Counted from the stretch's first letter, positions 7,063 to 12,399 are shown. The stretch is 13,122 nucleotides of DNA from JALYJZ01 sp964476895 (GCA_964476895.1 CAYZCS010000024.1:1-13122); one strand, 5' to 3'. Program-made: numbers and translations. The notes: a model not told the origin generated them from the letters alone.

Positions 7063-7144
7063 TGCCGGGAGCAGGACTCGAACCTGCACGCCTTGCGGCC
7101 GTGGATTTTAAGTCCACTGCGTCTGCCAGTTCCGCCATCCCGGC
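7063..7144 (-). tRNA. tRNA-Leu (anticodon UAA)
   Basis: Acceptor GCCGGGA pairs with TCCCGGC, with discriminator A. The anticodon stem GTGGA/TCCAC encloses loop CTTAAAA, giving anticodon UAA. There is a long variable arm (GGCCGCAAGGCGT region) as in class II tRNAs, and a T-arm with GTTCGAGTC. The 3' CCA is not encoded (CTG follows the discriminator). The 23-bp spacer upstream has no clear promoter, so it may be co-transcribed with tRNA-Cys. Confidence 0.97.
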
Positions 7145-7167
7145 TGGTTGTTAACCTGTCAGGCTTG

Positions 7168-7238
7168 AGGCGACGGGCGGAATTGAACCGCCGTACGGGG
7201 TTTTGCAGACCCCTGCCTAACCACTCGGCCACGTCGCC
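7168..7238 (-). tRNA. tRNA-Cys (anticodon GCA)
   Basis: Acceptor GGCGACG/CGTCGCC with U73, the discriminator expected for tRNA-Cys. The anticodon stem GGGGT/ACCCC has loop CTGCAAA, reading GCA. The T-arm contains GTTCAATTC. CCA is not encoded. A TACAAT hexamer lies 8 bp upstream. Confidence 0.97.
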
Positions 7239-7246
7239 GTATGGTC

Positions 7247-7252
7247 ATTGTA
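7247..7252 (-). promoter_or_regulatory. Possible -10 of tRNA-Cys
   Basis: Minus-strand TACAAT, eight bases before the tRNA-Cys 5' end, in the 29-bp spacer after tRNA-Gly. No matching -35 was seen; processing from a joint tRNA transcript is equally possible. Confidence 0.35.
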
Positions 7253-7267
7253 GAGGAAGTCGCGTTG

Positions 7268-7341
7268 AGCGGGTGATCGGATTCGAACCGACGACCTTCT
7301 CCATGGCAAGGAGACGCTCTAGCCAGCTGAGCTACACCCGC
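7268..7341 (-). tRNA. tRNA-Gly (anticodon GCC)
   Basis: Acceptor GCGGGTG/CACCCGC with discriminator U. The anticodon stem TCTCC/GGAGA has loop TTGCCAT, reading GCC. The T-arm contains GTTCGAATC. CCA is not encoded. Confidence 0.97.
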
Positions 7342-7351
7342 AACAGGATAA

Positions 7352-7381
7352 AGTATAGCAACTGTACGAATGGCTGCTCAA
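7352..7381 (-). promoter_or_regulatory. Promoter of tRNA-Gly
   Basis: Minus-strand TTGAGC (7376-7381) and TATACT (7352-7357) are 18 nt apart, with TGC before the hexamer as an extended -10. The hexamer is 10 bp before the tRNA 5' end, so the 5' leader is very short. Confidence 0.6.
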
Positions 7382-7389
7382 TCAGGATG

Positions 7390-7461
7390 TGCCGGGACCC
7401 AGATTCGAACTGGGGACGCCTGGCTCTTCAGGCCAGCGCTCTACCACTGAGCTATCCCGGC
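7390..7461 (-). tRNA. tRNA-Phe (anticodon GAA)
   Basis: Acceptor GCCGGGA/TCCCGGC with discriminator A. The anticodon stem CTGGC/GCCAG has loop CTGAAGA, reading GAA. The T-arm contains GTTCGAATC. CCA is not encoded. It is the first tRNA of the downstream group of four. Confidence 0.97.
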
Positions 7462-7482
7462 GCGTCATCTCGGACAGGAACC

Positions 7483-7488
7483 AGTATA
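7483..7488 (-). promoter_or_regulatory. -10 element of tRNA-Phe
   Basis: Minus-strand TATACT, preceded by TGG (extended -10), lies 21 bp before tRNA-Phe and after the terminator of the candidate ncRNA. This makes it the likely start of the Phe-Gly-Cys-Leu group. The -35 is weak. Confidence 0.5.
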
Positions 7489-7519
7489 CCAATGAACTGC
7501 CGGATCCTCGCCTTCTTAG

Positions 7520-7817
7520 GCAAAAAGAAGGGGCCCGGCGCTAGTCTCAATCACATGACGGCGATATGCGGAGAAAGAAGAGCAGCCTGGGCCCCGGGTC
7601 ACGAGGAGTTCGGGGGTATGGAAACTCCATTGTGACCGTGTGTGACGCGTATCCCTGTTACCCTGACTGTCCAGGCCCTGGTCCATACAGGTCTGCGCGT
7701 CACGATCCGTCGTCATGTCTATGTCTTCGCGGTCGGTCCGGGAGGATGCGAAGAACGCGACAGTGGACGACGGACGTTTGGAAAACGGGAAGTTGTTAAT
7801 CTTGCTCACATGAGCGG
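7520..7817 (-). ncRNA. Candidate structured ncRNA, about 300 nt
   Basis: The 436-bp gap between the tRNA groups is tiled by consecutive hairpins, in minus-strand order. (1) A 5' hairpin GCTCA/TGAGC lies at 7804-7815. (2) CGTTT/AAACG is at 7775-7787. (3) A perfect 8-bp helix, 7707-7714 with 7766-7773, encloses a 7-bp helix TCTTCGC/GCGAAGA (7724-7730, 7748-7754). (4) A perfect 8-bp helix GTGACGCG/CGCGTCAC (7642-7649, 7696-7703) encloses CCTGT/ACAGG (7654-7658, 7687-7691). (5) A two-tier hairpin GGTCAC-GGAGTT/AACTCC-GTGACC spans 7597-7637. (6) The terminator hairpin spans 7530-7595. Gaps between the larger domains are only 1-4 nt. A promoter and an intrinsic terminator bracket it in the same direction. 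I found no RNase P, tmRNA, SRP or CsrB-like signature. A GTG-started 97-codon frame (7516-7809) crosses it, but its composition and its end inside the terminator argue against a protein. Confidence 0.6.
7521..7595 (-). terminator. Intrinsic terminator of candidate ncRNA
   Basis: The arms GGGGCCC (7530-7536) and GGGCCCC (7589-7595) extend inward by GGC/GCC and GCT/AGC with one-base bulges, about 13 bp in total. On the minus strand TTCTTTTT follows directly. The loop is long (about 38 nt). No other minus-strand gene lies between it and tRNA-Val. Confidence 0.75.
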
Positions 7818-7823
7818 ACGATT

Positions 7824-7852
7824 AGCATATCCGCTCCGCCCGTTCATCGCAA
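7824..7852 (-). promoter_or_regulatory. Promoter of candidate ncRNA
   Basis: Minus-strand TTGCGA (7847-7852) and TATGCT (7824-7829) are exactly 17 nt apart, predicting a start near 7817. Inverted arms AGCGGA/TCCGCT (7813-7818 and 7830-7835) flank the -10 symmetrically, a possible operator. Confidence 0.6.
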
Positions 7853-7897
7853 GGGGTCATATGCCAAAACACGATCACCTGGATTGCGTCTTTCGTG

Positions 7898-7971
7898 TGG
7901 GCACTGAGGGACTCGAACCCCCGACCCCCTCGGTGTAAACGAGGTGCTCTAGCCAACTGAGCTAAGTGCCC
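7898..7971 (-). tRNA. tRNA-Val (anticodon UAC)
   Basis: Acceptor GGGCACT/AGTGCCC with discriminator A. The anticodon stem CCTCG/CGAGG has loop TTTACAC, reading UAC. The T-arm contains GTTCGAGTC. CCA is not encoded. It has no obvious promoter in the 27-bp spacer upstream, so it is probably co-transcribed with the two Leu tRNAs. Confidence 0.97.
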
Positions 7972-7998
7972 GGATGCATGGGATGTTCCGGCCGTATG

Positions 7999-8083
7999 TG
8001 CCGAGGAGAGGACTCGAACCTCCACGAGCGCAATGCTCACAGGCCCCTCAAGCCTGCGCGTCTACCAGTTCCGCCACCTCGGC
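7999..8083 (-). tRNA. tRNA-Leu (anticodon GAG)
   Basis: Acceptor GCCGAGG/CCTCGGC with discriminator A. The anticodon stem CAGGC/GCCTG has loop TTGAGGG, reading GAG. It has a class II long variable arm (GAGCATTGCGCTC hairpin). The T-arm contains GTTCGAGTC. CCA is not encoded. Confidence 0.97.
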
Positions 8084-8101
8084 ATGTTAAGCAACTTCCC
8101 T

Positions 8102-8107
8102 ATGATA
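8102..8107 (-). promoter_or_regulatory. Possible -10 of tRNA-Leu(GAG)
   Basis: Minus-strand TATCAT lies 18 bp before the tRNA 5' end in the 34-bp spacer. There is no clear -35, and joint transcription with tRNA-Leu(CAG) is equally possible. Confidence 0.3.
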
Positions 8108-8117
8108 TCGGGAAATG

Positions 8118-8201
8118 TGCCGGAGAGAGGAGTCGAACCTCCACGGGGTTGCCCCCACACGGCCCTGAACCGTGCGCGTCTGCCAGTTCCGCCACTCCGG
8201 C
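8118..8201 (-). tRNA. tRNA-Leu (anticodon CAG)
   Basis: Acceptor GCCGGAG/CTCCGGC with discriminator A. The anticodon stem CACGG/CCGTG has loop TTCAGGG, reading CAG. It has a long variable arm (GGGGGCAACCCC hairpin). The T-arm contains GTTCGACTC. CCA is not encoded. It is the first tRNA after secG and the third Leu isoacceptor in the window. Confidence 0.97.
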
Positions 8202-8208
8202 GCGTTGC

Positions 8209-8224
8209 CTGCCGATTCCGGCAG
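8209..8224 (-). repeat. Leader hairpin before tRNA-Leu(CAG)
   Basis: CTGCCG and CGGCAG form a perfect 6-bp inverted repeat around a 4-nt loop, seven bases before the mature tRNA. There is no U tract on the tRNA side, so it is more likely a 5'-leader hairpin or processing signal than a terminator for secG. Confidence 0.4.
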
Positions 8225-8238
8225 ACCTCAGCCTTCTG

Positions 8239-8244
8239 ATTATA
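8239..8244 (-). promoter_or_regulatory. -10 element of the Leu-Leu-Val tRNA group
   Basis: A perfect TATAAT on the minus strand overlaps the secG stop codon (GTATAAT). The start is predicted near 8232, about 30 bp before tRNA-Leu(CAG). No strong -35 was found in the end of secG. Confidence 0.55.
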
Positions 8245-8458
8245 CAAATAGAATCGCGAATGCGATGCCCACGAAGGCGATCGCCGCGAAGATCGTCAGG
8301 TAGTGCAGGACTTTCTCCGCACCACGCCGCTGATAGTTCACCGAGCTGTCGGCGCCGCCGAACGTCTGCGAGAGTGCCACGCCGCGGTTCTGGAGCAGGA
8401 TCAGCGTAATCAACCACATCGCGTCCACGACCAGCGCCACTTGCAGGATCGTCTTCAT
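8240..8458 (-). CDS. secG: Preprotein translocase subunit SecG
   Basis: SecG is the small accessory subunit of the SecYEG channel and assists SecA-driven export. The 72 residues form two membrane helices, about 1-20 and 49-71. They are joined by the typical Gly/Gln-rich loop LILLQNRGVALSQTFGGADS followed by RRGAEKVLHYLTIFAAI. This arrangement (LLQ-RG-LS-FGG then RRG-EK-L-YLT) is the family signature, and the sequence resembles Patescibacterial SecG. Its ATG overlaps the stop of the preceding holin-like gene (TAATG), so translation is probably coupled. The stop codon overlaps the TATAAT of the tRNA group downstream. Confidence 0.9.
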   Translation of the reverse strand: MKTILQVALVVDAMWLITLILLQNRGVALSQTFGGADSSVNYQRRGAEKVLHYLTIFAAIAFVGIAFAILFV

Positions 8459-8850
8459 TACTGGTTAAGCTCCTTCTTCGCCTTGTCCCAGTGACTGCGG
8501 TCGATGTCCTTGAGCAGCGCGTGCAGGATGAAGTTCACGATGCCGACCACCACCGCGGCGCCGACCGTCTGCCAGAACCCGAAGACCTCGAATCCGGGAA
8601 CCACGATGCTCGTGAACCAGAGCATCAATGCGTTCACCACGAAGATGAACAGGCCGAACGTCAGGACGATCGCCGGCAGGCTGAGGATGGTCACGACCGG
8701 CCGGATCAGCACGTTGATGATGCCGAACGCGAAGGCCGCGAACAGCAACGTGAAGAAGCTTTCGCCGTACCCGACGAGGCCGAGCAGTGCCGCTACGAAG
8801 ATTCCCAGCAGGTTGGCGGCAAAACCGTACGCGATCCGTGATGCGTCCAT
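8458..8850 (-). CDS. PF04020-type 4-TM membrane protein (phage holin family 4)
   Basis: A 130-residue integral membrane protein with four predicted helices (about 6-28, 30-50, 58-82 and 92-115) and a short basic cytoplasmic tail. The conserved core NVLIRPVVTILSLPAIVLTF followed by FVVNALMLW matches the family annotated as 'phage holin family 4' or YvlD-like. It occurs widely in chromosomes without phage, and its function is not established; there is no nearby endolysin or other phage gene. It lies 49 bp after uvrC and overlaps secG by one base. A weak TAAGG precedes ATG 8850, and TACGCT nine bases before the ATG is a weak -10 candidate. Confidence 0.85.
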   Translation of the reverse strand: MDASRIAYGFAANLLGIFVAALLGLVGYGESFFTLLFAAFAFGIINVLIRPVVTILSLPAIVLTFGLFIFVVNALMLWFTSIVVPGFEVFGFWQTVGAAVVVGIVNFILHALLKDIDRSHWDKAKKELNQ

Positions 8851-8899
8851 GCGCCTTACAGCGTACCGTCAGGTGCTTTCCGGCACAACCGAACGGATT

Positions 8900-10744
8900 C
8901 TAGAGGTTTTCTTTCACCGCCCGCCCGGCCGCCTTGCCGACGACCGCCTGGACAGTCGGGAGAGACGCTTCCCGTACGCCTTTCACCGACCCGAACGCCC
9001 GGATCAGCTGGCGCTTCTTGGCAGGACCGATGCCGGGCACGGTATCCAGCACGGAGCCGGACGCCGTCTTCCGATGTGCGCCACGGCCGTACGTAATCGC
9101 AAAACGGTGTGCTTCGTCCCGCAGGGCCTGGAGAAGCAAGGAACCCGGCGCTTCCCGCGGCAAGTCTACGGGCTCCGCCCGTTCCCCGGTCCACCGGTAT
9201 ACCTCCTCGAACCGCTTGGCGAGTCCGATCAGCGGCAGGTCGGAGAGGCCGAGTTCGGCGAGGATGCCGGCGGCTGCTGATACCTGTCCTTTCCCGCCGT
9301 CGATCACCACCAGGTCGGGCAGCGTCCCGAAGGAGGCGTCATCGGACTCTTGACCGACCGCGGATACGCGCTTGAACCGACGTCGGAGCACTTCCCGGAG
9401 CGAGGCGAAGTCGTCCACGCCGTTCACGCCGGCGACCTTGAACCGCCGGTAGTGCGCCGGGGTCGGGGCACCGTCACGGAAGACCACCATCGAGCCGACG
9501 GTCGCCGCTCCACCGAGTGTCGAGATGTCGTAGCATTCGATCCGGGCCGGTGGCGTATCGAGACCGAGCGCAGTCGACAACCCCGCCAATCCCTGCTCGC
9601 GCCGGGCCGCCTCCGCGTTCCAGCGGGACGTGATCCGAGCCAGTTCCTCCCGGGCGTTCTCTTCCGCCAGCTCCAGGAGCTTCCGGCGGTGGCCGCGCCG
9701 CGGCACCGTGACCGGCACTTTCCGACCGCGCCGCTCCGAGAGATATCCGGCGACCGCCGCGGCACCGGCGACCTCCAGCGGGACCAATACTTCGTCGGGC
9801 AAGCTCGTGGCCGCCTTGTAGTACTGTCCCAGGAACCCGTCGAGCAGCTCCGCATCCGCGCTTCCCTGAGCACCCTGCAATCCGAAGTCTTTCCGCGCCA
9901 CGATCCGCCCCTGCCGGACGGTCAGGAGCAACGCCACGGCGTGCGCATCCTCGCGAGCCAGTCCGATCACGTCACGATCGGCAAGCTTGGGGTCCACCGC
10001 CTGCTGCCGTGCGAGCAACGACTCCAGGCTTTCCAGCCGGTCACGAAGCCGGGCGGCTCGTTCGAACGCCTGCCGCCGGGCGGCGGTCCGCATGTCCGTA
10101 CGCAACCGCGTCTGGACCGTGTCGGTCTTCCCGTCCAACGCCCGGATCAACCCTTCAATGTTCCGCCGATAGTCTTCCTCGGAGATCTTCCCGTACTGCG
10201 GCGAGGGACAGAGCCCCAAGTGATAGTAGAGGCACGGGCGGGACCGGGACGGATCGTCGCAGGGATCGTTCGGCAGGCAGTACGGAAAGACCTTCCGGAG
10301 CGTACGGAGAGTCCGACGCACCGCGCGGCCGTCGGTGTAGGGACCGAAGTACCGCGCCCGTTTGTCGGTAACCCGCCGGGCCGTGGTCACCCTCGGGAAC
10401 CGTTCGCCGAGCGTCACCTTGATGAACAGGTAGTGCTTGTCGTCCCGCAACCGGACGTTGTAGGGCGGCCGGTACTGCTTGATGAAGTTCGATTCCAGCA
10501 GCAACGCCTCGACCTCGTTGGAGGTTACGACGGTGTCGATGGAAGCGACCTTGGGTACGAGCACCCGGAGCTTGGAGTCGGCCGCGGATCGTTTTTGGAA
10601 ATAACTGCGCACGCGGCTGCGGAGCCGCTTGGCCTTCCCTACGTACAGTATCTTCCCGGCCTCGTCCTTGAACAGGTAGACGCCGGGCTTGGCGGGCAGC
10701 TCCGCGAGCTGATGCCGGACGCGGTGGTGCGGTACGTGGTCCAT
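8900..10744 (-). CDS. uvrC: Excinuclease ABC subunit UvrC
   Basis: UvrC makes the dual incisions on either side of a lesion handed over by UvrA/UvrB in nucleotide excision repair. From ATG 10744 it is 614 residues, the normal size. An N-terminal GIY-YIG nuclease carries GVYLF (21-25) and YVGKA (34-38), with the later NEVEALLLESNFIKQ glutamate segment. The UvrB-binding UVR region is RRQAFERAARLRDRLESLES. The C-terminal RNase H-like nuclease contains ECYDISTLGG, DLVVIDGGKGQ and the DEAHRFAI histidine. The terminal helix-hairpin-helix starts at VPGIGPAKKRQLI. A GTG one codon upstream is possible. ATG 10744 is favoured because TACAAT sits seven bases before it, again implying a leaderless message. 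Confidence 0.97.
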   Translation of the reverse strand: MDHVPHHRVRHQLAELPAKPGVYLFKDEAGKILYVGKAKRLRSRVRSYFQKRSAADSKLRVLVPKVASIDTVVTSNEVEALLLESNFIKQYRPPYNVRLRDDKHYLFIKVTLGERFPRVTTARRVTDKRARYFGPYTDGRAVRRTLRTLRKVFPYCLPNDPCDDPSRSRPCLYYHLGLCPSPQYGKISEEDYRRNIEGLIRALDGKTDTVQTRLRTDMRTAARRQAFERAARLRDRLESLESLLARQQAVDPKLADRDVIGLAREDAHAVALLLTVRQGRIVARKDFGLQGAQGSADAELLDGFLGQYYKAATSLPDEVLVPLEVAGAAAVAGYLSERRGRKVPVTVPRRGHRRKLLELAEENAREELARITSRWNAEAARREQGLAGLSTALGLDTPPARIECYDISTLGGAATVGSMVVFRDGAPTPAHYRRFKVAGVNGVDDFASLREVLRRRFKRVSAVGQESDDASFGTLPDLVVIDGGKGQVSAAAGILAELGLSDLPLIGLAKRFEEVYRWTGERAEPVDLPREAPGSLLLQALRDEAHRFAITYGRGAHRKTASGSVLDTVPGIGPAKKRQLIRAFGSVKGVREASLPTVQAVVGKAAGRAVKENL

Positions 10745-10751
10745 CACCGCA

Positions 10752-10757
10752 ATTGTA
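10752..10757 (-). promoter_or_regulatory. -10 element of uvrC (leaderless)
   Basis: Minus-strand TACAAT is separated from the uvrC ATG by seven bases (TGCGGTG). No TTGACA-like box is seen at the right distance, and the terminator at 10833-10892 isolates this promoter from upstream genes. Confidence 0.5.
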
Positions 10758-10832
10758 CTGGCTGTCGGCGGGATTGCGCGCCGGTCGCATTGCCGATGCG
10801 CACCAGGCCGGACACCAGACGTGTAGGTAAGG

Positions 10833-10892
10833 AAAAAGGGCTGCGTCGTGTGATGTTGATCGAATGATCAGACAAAACACGGCCGCAGCCCT
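10833..10892 (-). terminator. Intrinsic terminator after the 434-aa membrane protein
   Basis: AGGGCTGCG (10837-10845) pairs with CGCAGCCCT (10884-10892), and a second CGTGT/ACACG pairing lies inside. The loop contains a TGATC/GATCA hairpin. On the minus strand TTTTTCC follows the stem. It lies 17 bp after the stop codon of the membrane-protein gene. Confidence 0.85.
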
Positions 10893-10909
10893 GATATCAC
10901 CCCTTTTCG

Positions 10910-12214
10910 TTACGAGCCATTGCCGGCGTCGTTGTTTTCTTGTTGTTGTTGTTTTCGTGCCTCCCGCCTGGCAATCTCTTCCTTGACGAGCTCGGGCGTC
11001 ACCAACAGCTCTTCCATGATCTCGTCGTTGTCGGTGATGCTCTTGAGCCGCTTCGGCGGGATTACGCCGGTCTTGCGGGCAATGCCCGCGGAGACGGCAG
11101 TGGCGATGAACTTCCGCTGCAGGATCCACACCAGCTCCGAGATTCCGGCGCCGGTCTCGTCGACCTCCTTTTGGGAGATCTCCATGTCCTTGAACGCCCC
11201 TTTGAGGATCCTGTCCTTATTGAGATCAAACAGACGACCCTGCGTGATCTGCGGCCAGAACTCCTCGACGACCAGCTCGCGGGCAGCCGGCGTCAACTTC
11301 TGCCACGCCTCCATGAACTCATCGTCATCACGGAGATGCTCGAGGAACGTAGCCTCCTGCTCGGAAGCAGGCTGGTAGCCCTCCTCGGGCTGCTGTCCCT
11401 CATCGTCATCGTCATCATCGCTTGGAATCCACTGGGCGGATCGGGAAAACGCGAACACGGCGGCGAGCAACAGCAACGCGATGCCGTATCCGGCCTGGTC
11501 GAACCGCCCCTCCCCCAGGATGGTCAGGCCGACCGAAGGCTTCTCCCCCTCTGTCTGCCCGAAGAGCAGCCAGGACGCTAGATAGGTCCCGATGACGATC
11601 GCAGAGACCGTCATGCCCGGGAGAAACCCGAACAGCCACACCAGCAGCACGGCCAGTATGCCAAGGATCGCCAGCGCAGCCGCGGCCGCCTCCGCCACCG
11701 TCCCGATGAACTCGAGACCAAGGAAGAGGTTGGCCAACATGGCCGCCCCGAGGAACACCAGGGTGCCGATCAGCGAAACCGTGTCCCGCTTGGCCAGATA
11801 CATCAGGCCGAACAGGATCGTCAGCAACGCCAAGCCTCCGACAACAAAACCGCGCTCCATGTCACCGGTCACGCCACCCTCGGCGATACCCGAGAACCAC
11901 CCGAGGATTCCGAAGATTCCCAGGACGGCTAGGGGCACGGCAGCGGCGCGAATCCGGTTCCTGCCAAGCAGGAAGAATGCCGCAAGGCCTCCGCCCAACT
12001 GCACCACCAACAACAAGTGGCCGCCGAGAATCAGCACGAGGGCCACGATCGCGATCAGTGCAGCGGCCAGCATCCGGCCGACAAGGCCGAGGCCCTCGAT
12101 CAGCTCGGTGGTCCGCTCGAACCGATCCTTCGGTACGTTGCGACTGACCACCTGGTACAGCTGCCGCGCACGCTCCCGACGCTTCTGCTGCTCCTGAGTG
12201 GGATCCCCGTTCAT
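10910..12214 (-). CDS. Unrecognised multi-pass membrane protein with C-terminal soluble domain
   Basis: I do not recognise this 434-residue protein. The N-terminus (1-40) is basic and helical (EQQKRRERARQLYQVVSR). About eight hydrophobic helices follow: 44-64, 66-84, 91-111, 122-141, 146-168, 174-198, 201-219 and 242-257. A run of six Asp (266-271) in an acidic linker leads to a roughly 150-residue hydrophilic, probably helical domain (EATFLEHLRDDDEFMEAWQK, then TGAGISELVWILQRKFIATA). The tail is Gln/Asn-rich. No catalytic motif is visible. ATG 12214 is chosen over an upstream start because AAAGGGGGTGG is an excellent ribosome site in front of it. It is monocistronic, with its own promoter and terminator, and lies between uvrA and uvrC. 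An envelope or secretion-related scaffold is a guess. Confidence 0.8.
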   Translation of the reverse strand: MNGDPTQEQQKRRERARQLYQVVSRNVPKDRFERTTELIEGLGLVGRMLAAALIAIVALVLILGGHLLLVVQLGGGLAAFFLLGRNRIRAAAVPLAVLGIFGILGWFSGIAEGGVTGDMERGFVVGGLALLTILFGLMYLAKRDTVSLIGTLVFLGAAMLANLFLGLEFIGTVAEAAAAALAILGILAVLLVWLFGFLPGMTVSAIVIGTYLASWLLFGQTEGEKPSVGLTILGEGRFDQAGYGIALLLLAAVFAFSRSAQWIPSDDDDDDEGQQPEEGYQPASEQEATFLEHLRDDDEFMEAWQKLTPAARELVVEEFWPQITQGRLFDLNKDRILKGAFKDMEISQKEVDETGAGISELVWILQRKFIATAVSAGIARKTGVIPPKRLKSITDNDEIMEELLVTPELVKEEIARREARKQQQQENNDAGNGS

Positions 12215-12261
12215 GGGACCACCCCCTTTCCGAATCGAATTGTTCAGGTTCTTTTTGACGT

Positions 12262-12300
12262 CCGTTTCCCTCAAGCGAGACACTCGCCTCAGGGAAACGG
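12262..12300 (-). promoter_or_regulatory. Structured 5' leader hairpin of the 434-aa gene
   Basis: CCGTTTCCCT and AGGGAAACGG form a perfect 10-bp stem. Inside it, separated by a 3x3 internal loop, is a GCGAG/CTCGC stem with a 3-nt loop. No U tract follows on the minus strand, so it is not a terminator. It lies in the middle of a leader of about 110 nt, some 48 nt before the start codon, and could control message stability or translation. Confidence 0.55.
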
Positions 12301-12308
12301 TCGGCCGT

Positions 12309-12320
12309 CTGCGTACGCAG
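12309..12320. promoter_or_regulatory. Perfect 12-bp palindrome just after transcription start
   Basis: CTGCGTACGCAG is a perfect palindrome spanning roughly +5 to +16 of the transcript predicted from the promoter at 12331-12359. That position is suitable for a repressor operator, but no cognate regulator is seen in the window. Confidence 0.35.
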
Positions 12321-12330
12321 AAAGCGCTTA

Positions 12331-12359
12331 ACCATAATATTTTTGCTCATTCCTGTCAA
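12331..12359 (-). promoter_or_regulatory. Promoter of the 434-aa membrane protein
   Basis: Minus-strand TTGACA (12354-12359, perfect consensus) and TATGGT (12331-12336) are 17 nt apart. An AT-rich spacer and an overlapping TATTAT strengthen it. The predicted start is near 12324, about 110 nt before the ATG. Confidence 0.75.
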
Positions 12360-12367
12360 GTCAGGAA
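12350..12367. promoter_or_regulatory. Inverted repeat over the -35 box
   Basis: TTCCTG and CAGGAA arms (6 bp each, 6-nt spacer) enclose the TTGACA box of the 434-aa gene's promoter, a possible protein-binding dyad. It may be a chance repeat. Confidence 0.3.
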
Positions 12368-12399
12368 GGAGTCATCGTAGCAAGCCGGGACAGGCGTGG

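Noticed and set aside
6265..7635. 456-codon plus-strand frame across the LysM, mazG and tRNA region
   Set aside because: It runs through four tRNA genes and two recognised minus-strand genes, so it cannot be a real gene.
7651..7668. Resemblance to a homing-endonuclease (I-SceI-like) site
   Set aside because: Only part matches, and the bases are accounted for by the hairpin domain at 7642-7703.
7516..7809. Minus-strand 97-codon frame starting at GTG in the tRNA gap
   Set aside because: It is composition-biased and has no ribosome site. It starts inside the 5' hairpin and ends inside the terminator's U tract, and the region is better explained as structured RNA.
7516..7817. Assigning the structured RNA to RNase P, tmRNA, SRP RNA or a CsrB-type RNA
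   Set aside because: None of the defining conserved elements could be found by eye on the minus strand. The AGCAGC on the plus strand lacks the rest of the SRP motif and is on the wrong strand.
8458..8850. A prophage, suggested by the 'holin' family name
   Set aside because: There is no lysin, capsid, integrase or att-like repeat nearby, and the family is common in phage-free chromosomes.
9350..10867. 505-codon plus-strand frame antisense to uvrC
   Set aside because: It is Arg/Pro/Gly-rich with no domains, mirrors the third-position GC of uvrC, and runs through the uvrC promoter and a terminator.
12262..12300. Reading the strong hairpin as the uvrA terminator
   Set aside because: There is no U tract on the minus strand, and it lies downstream of a good promoter for the next gene, so it belongs to that gene's leader.
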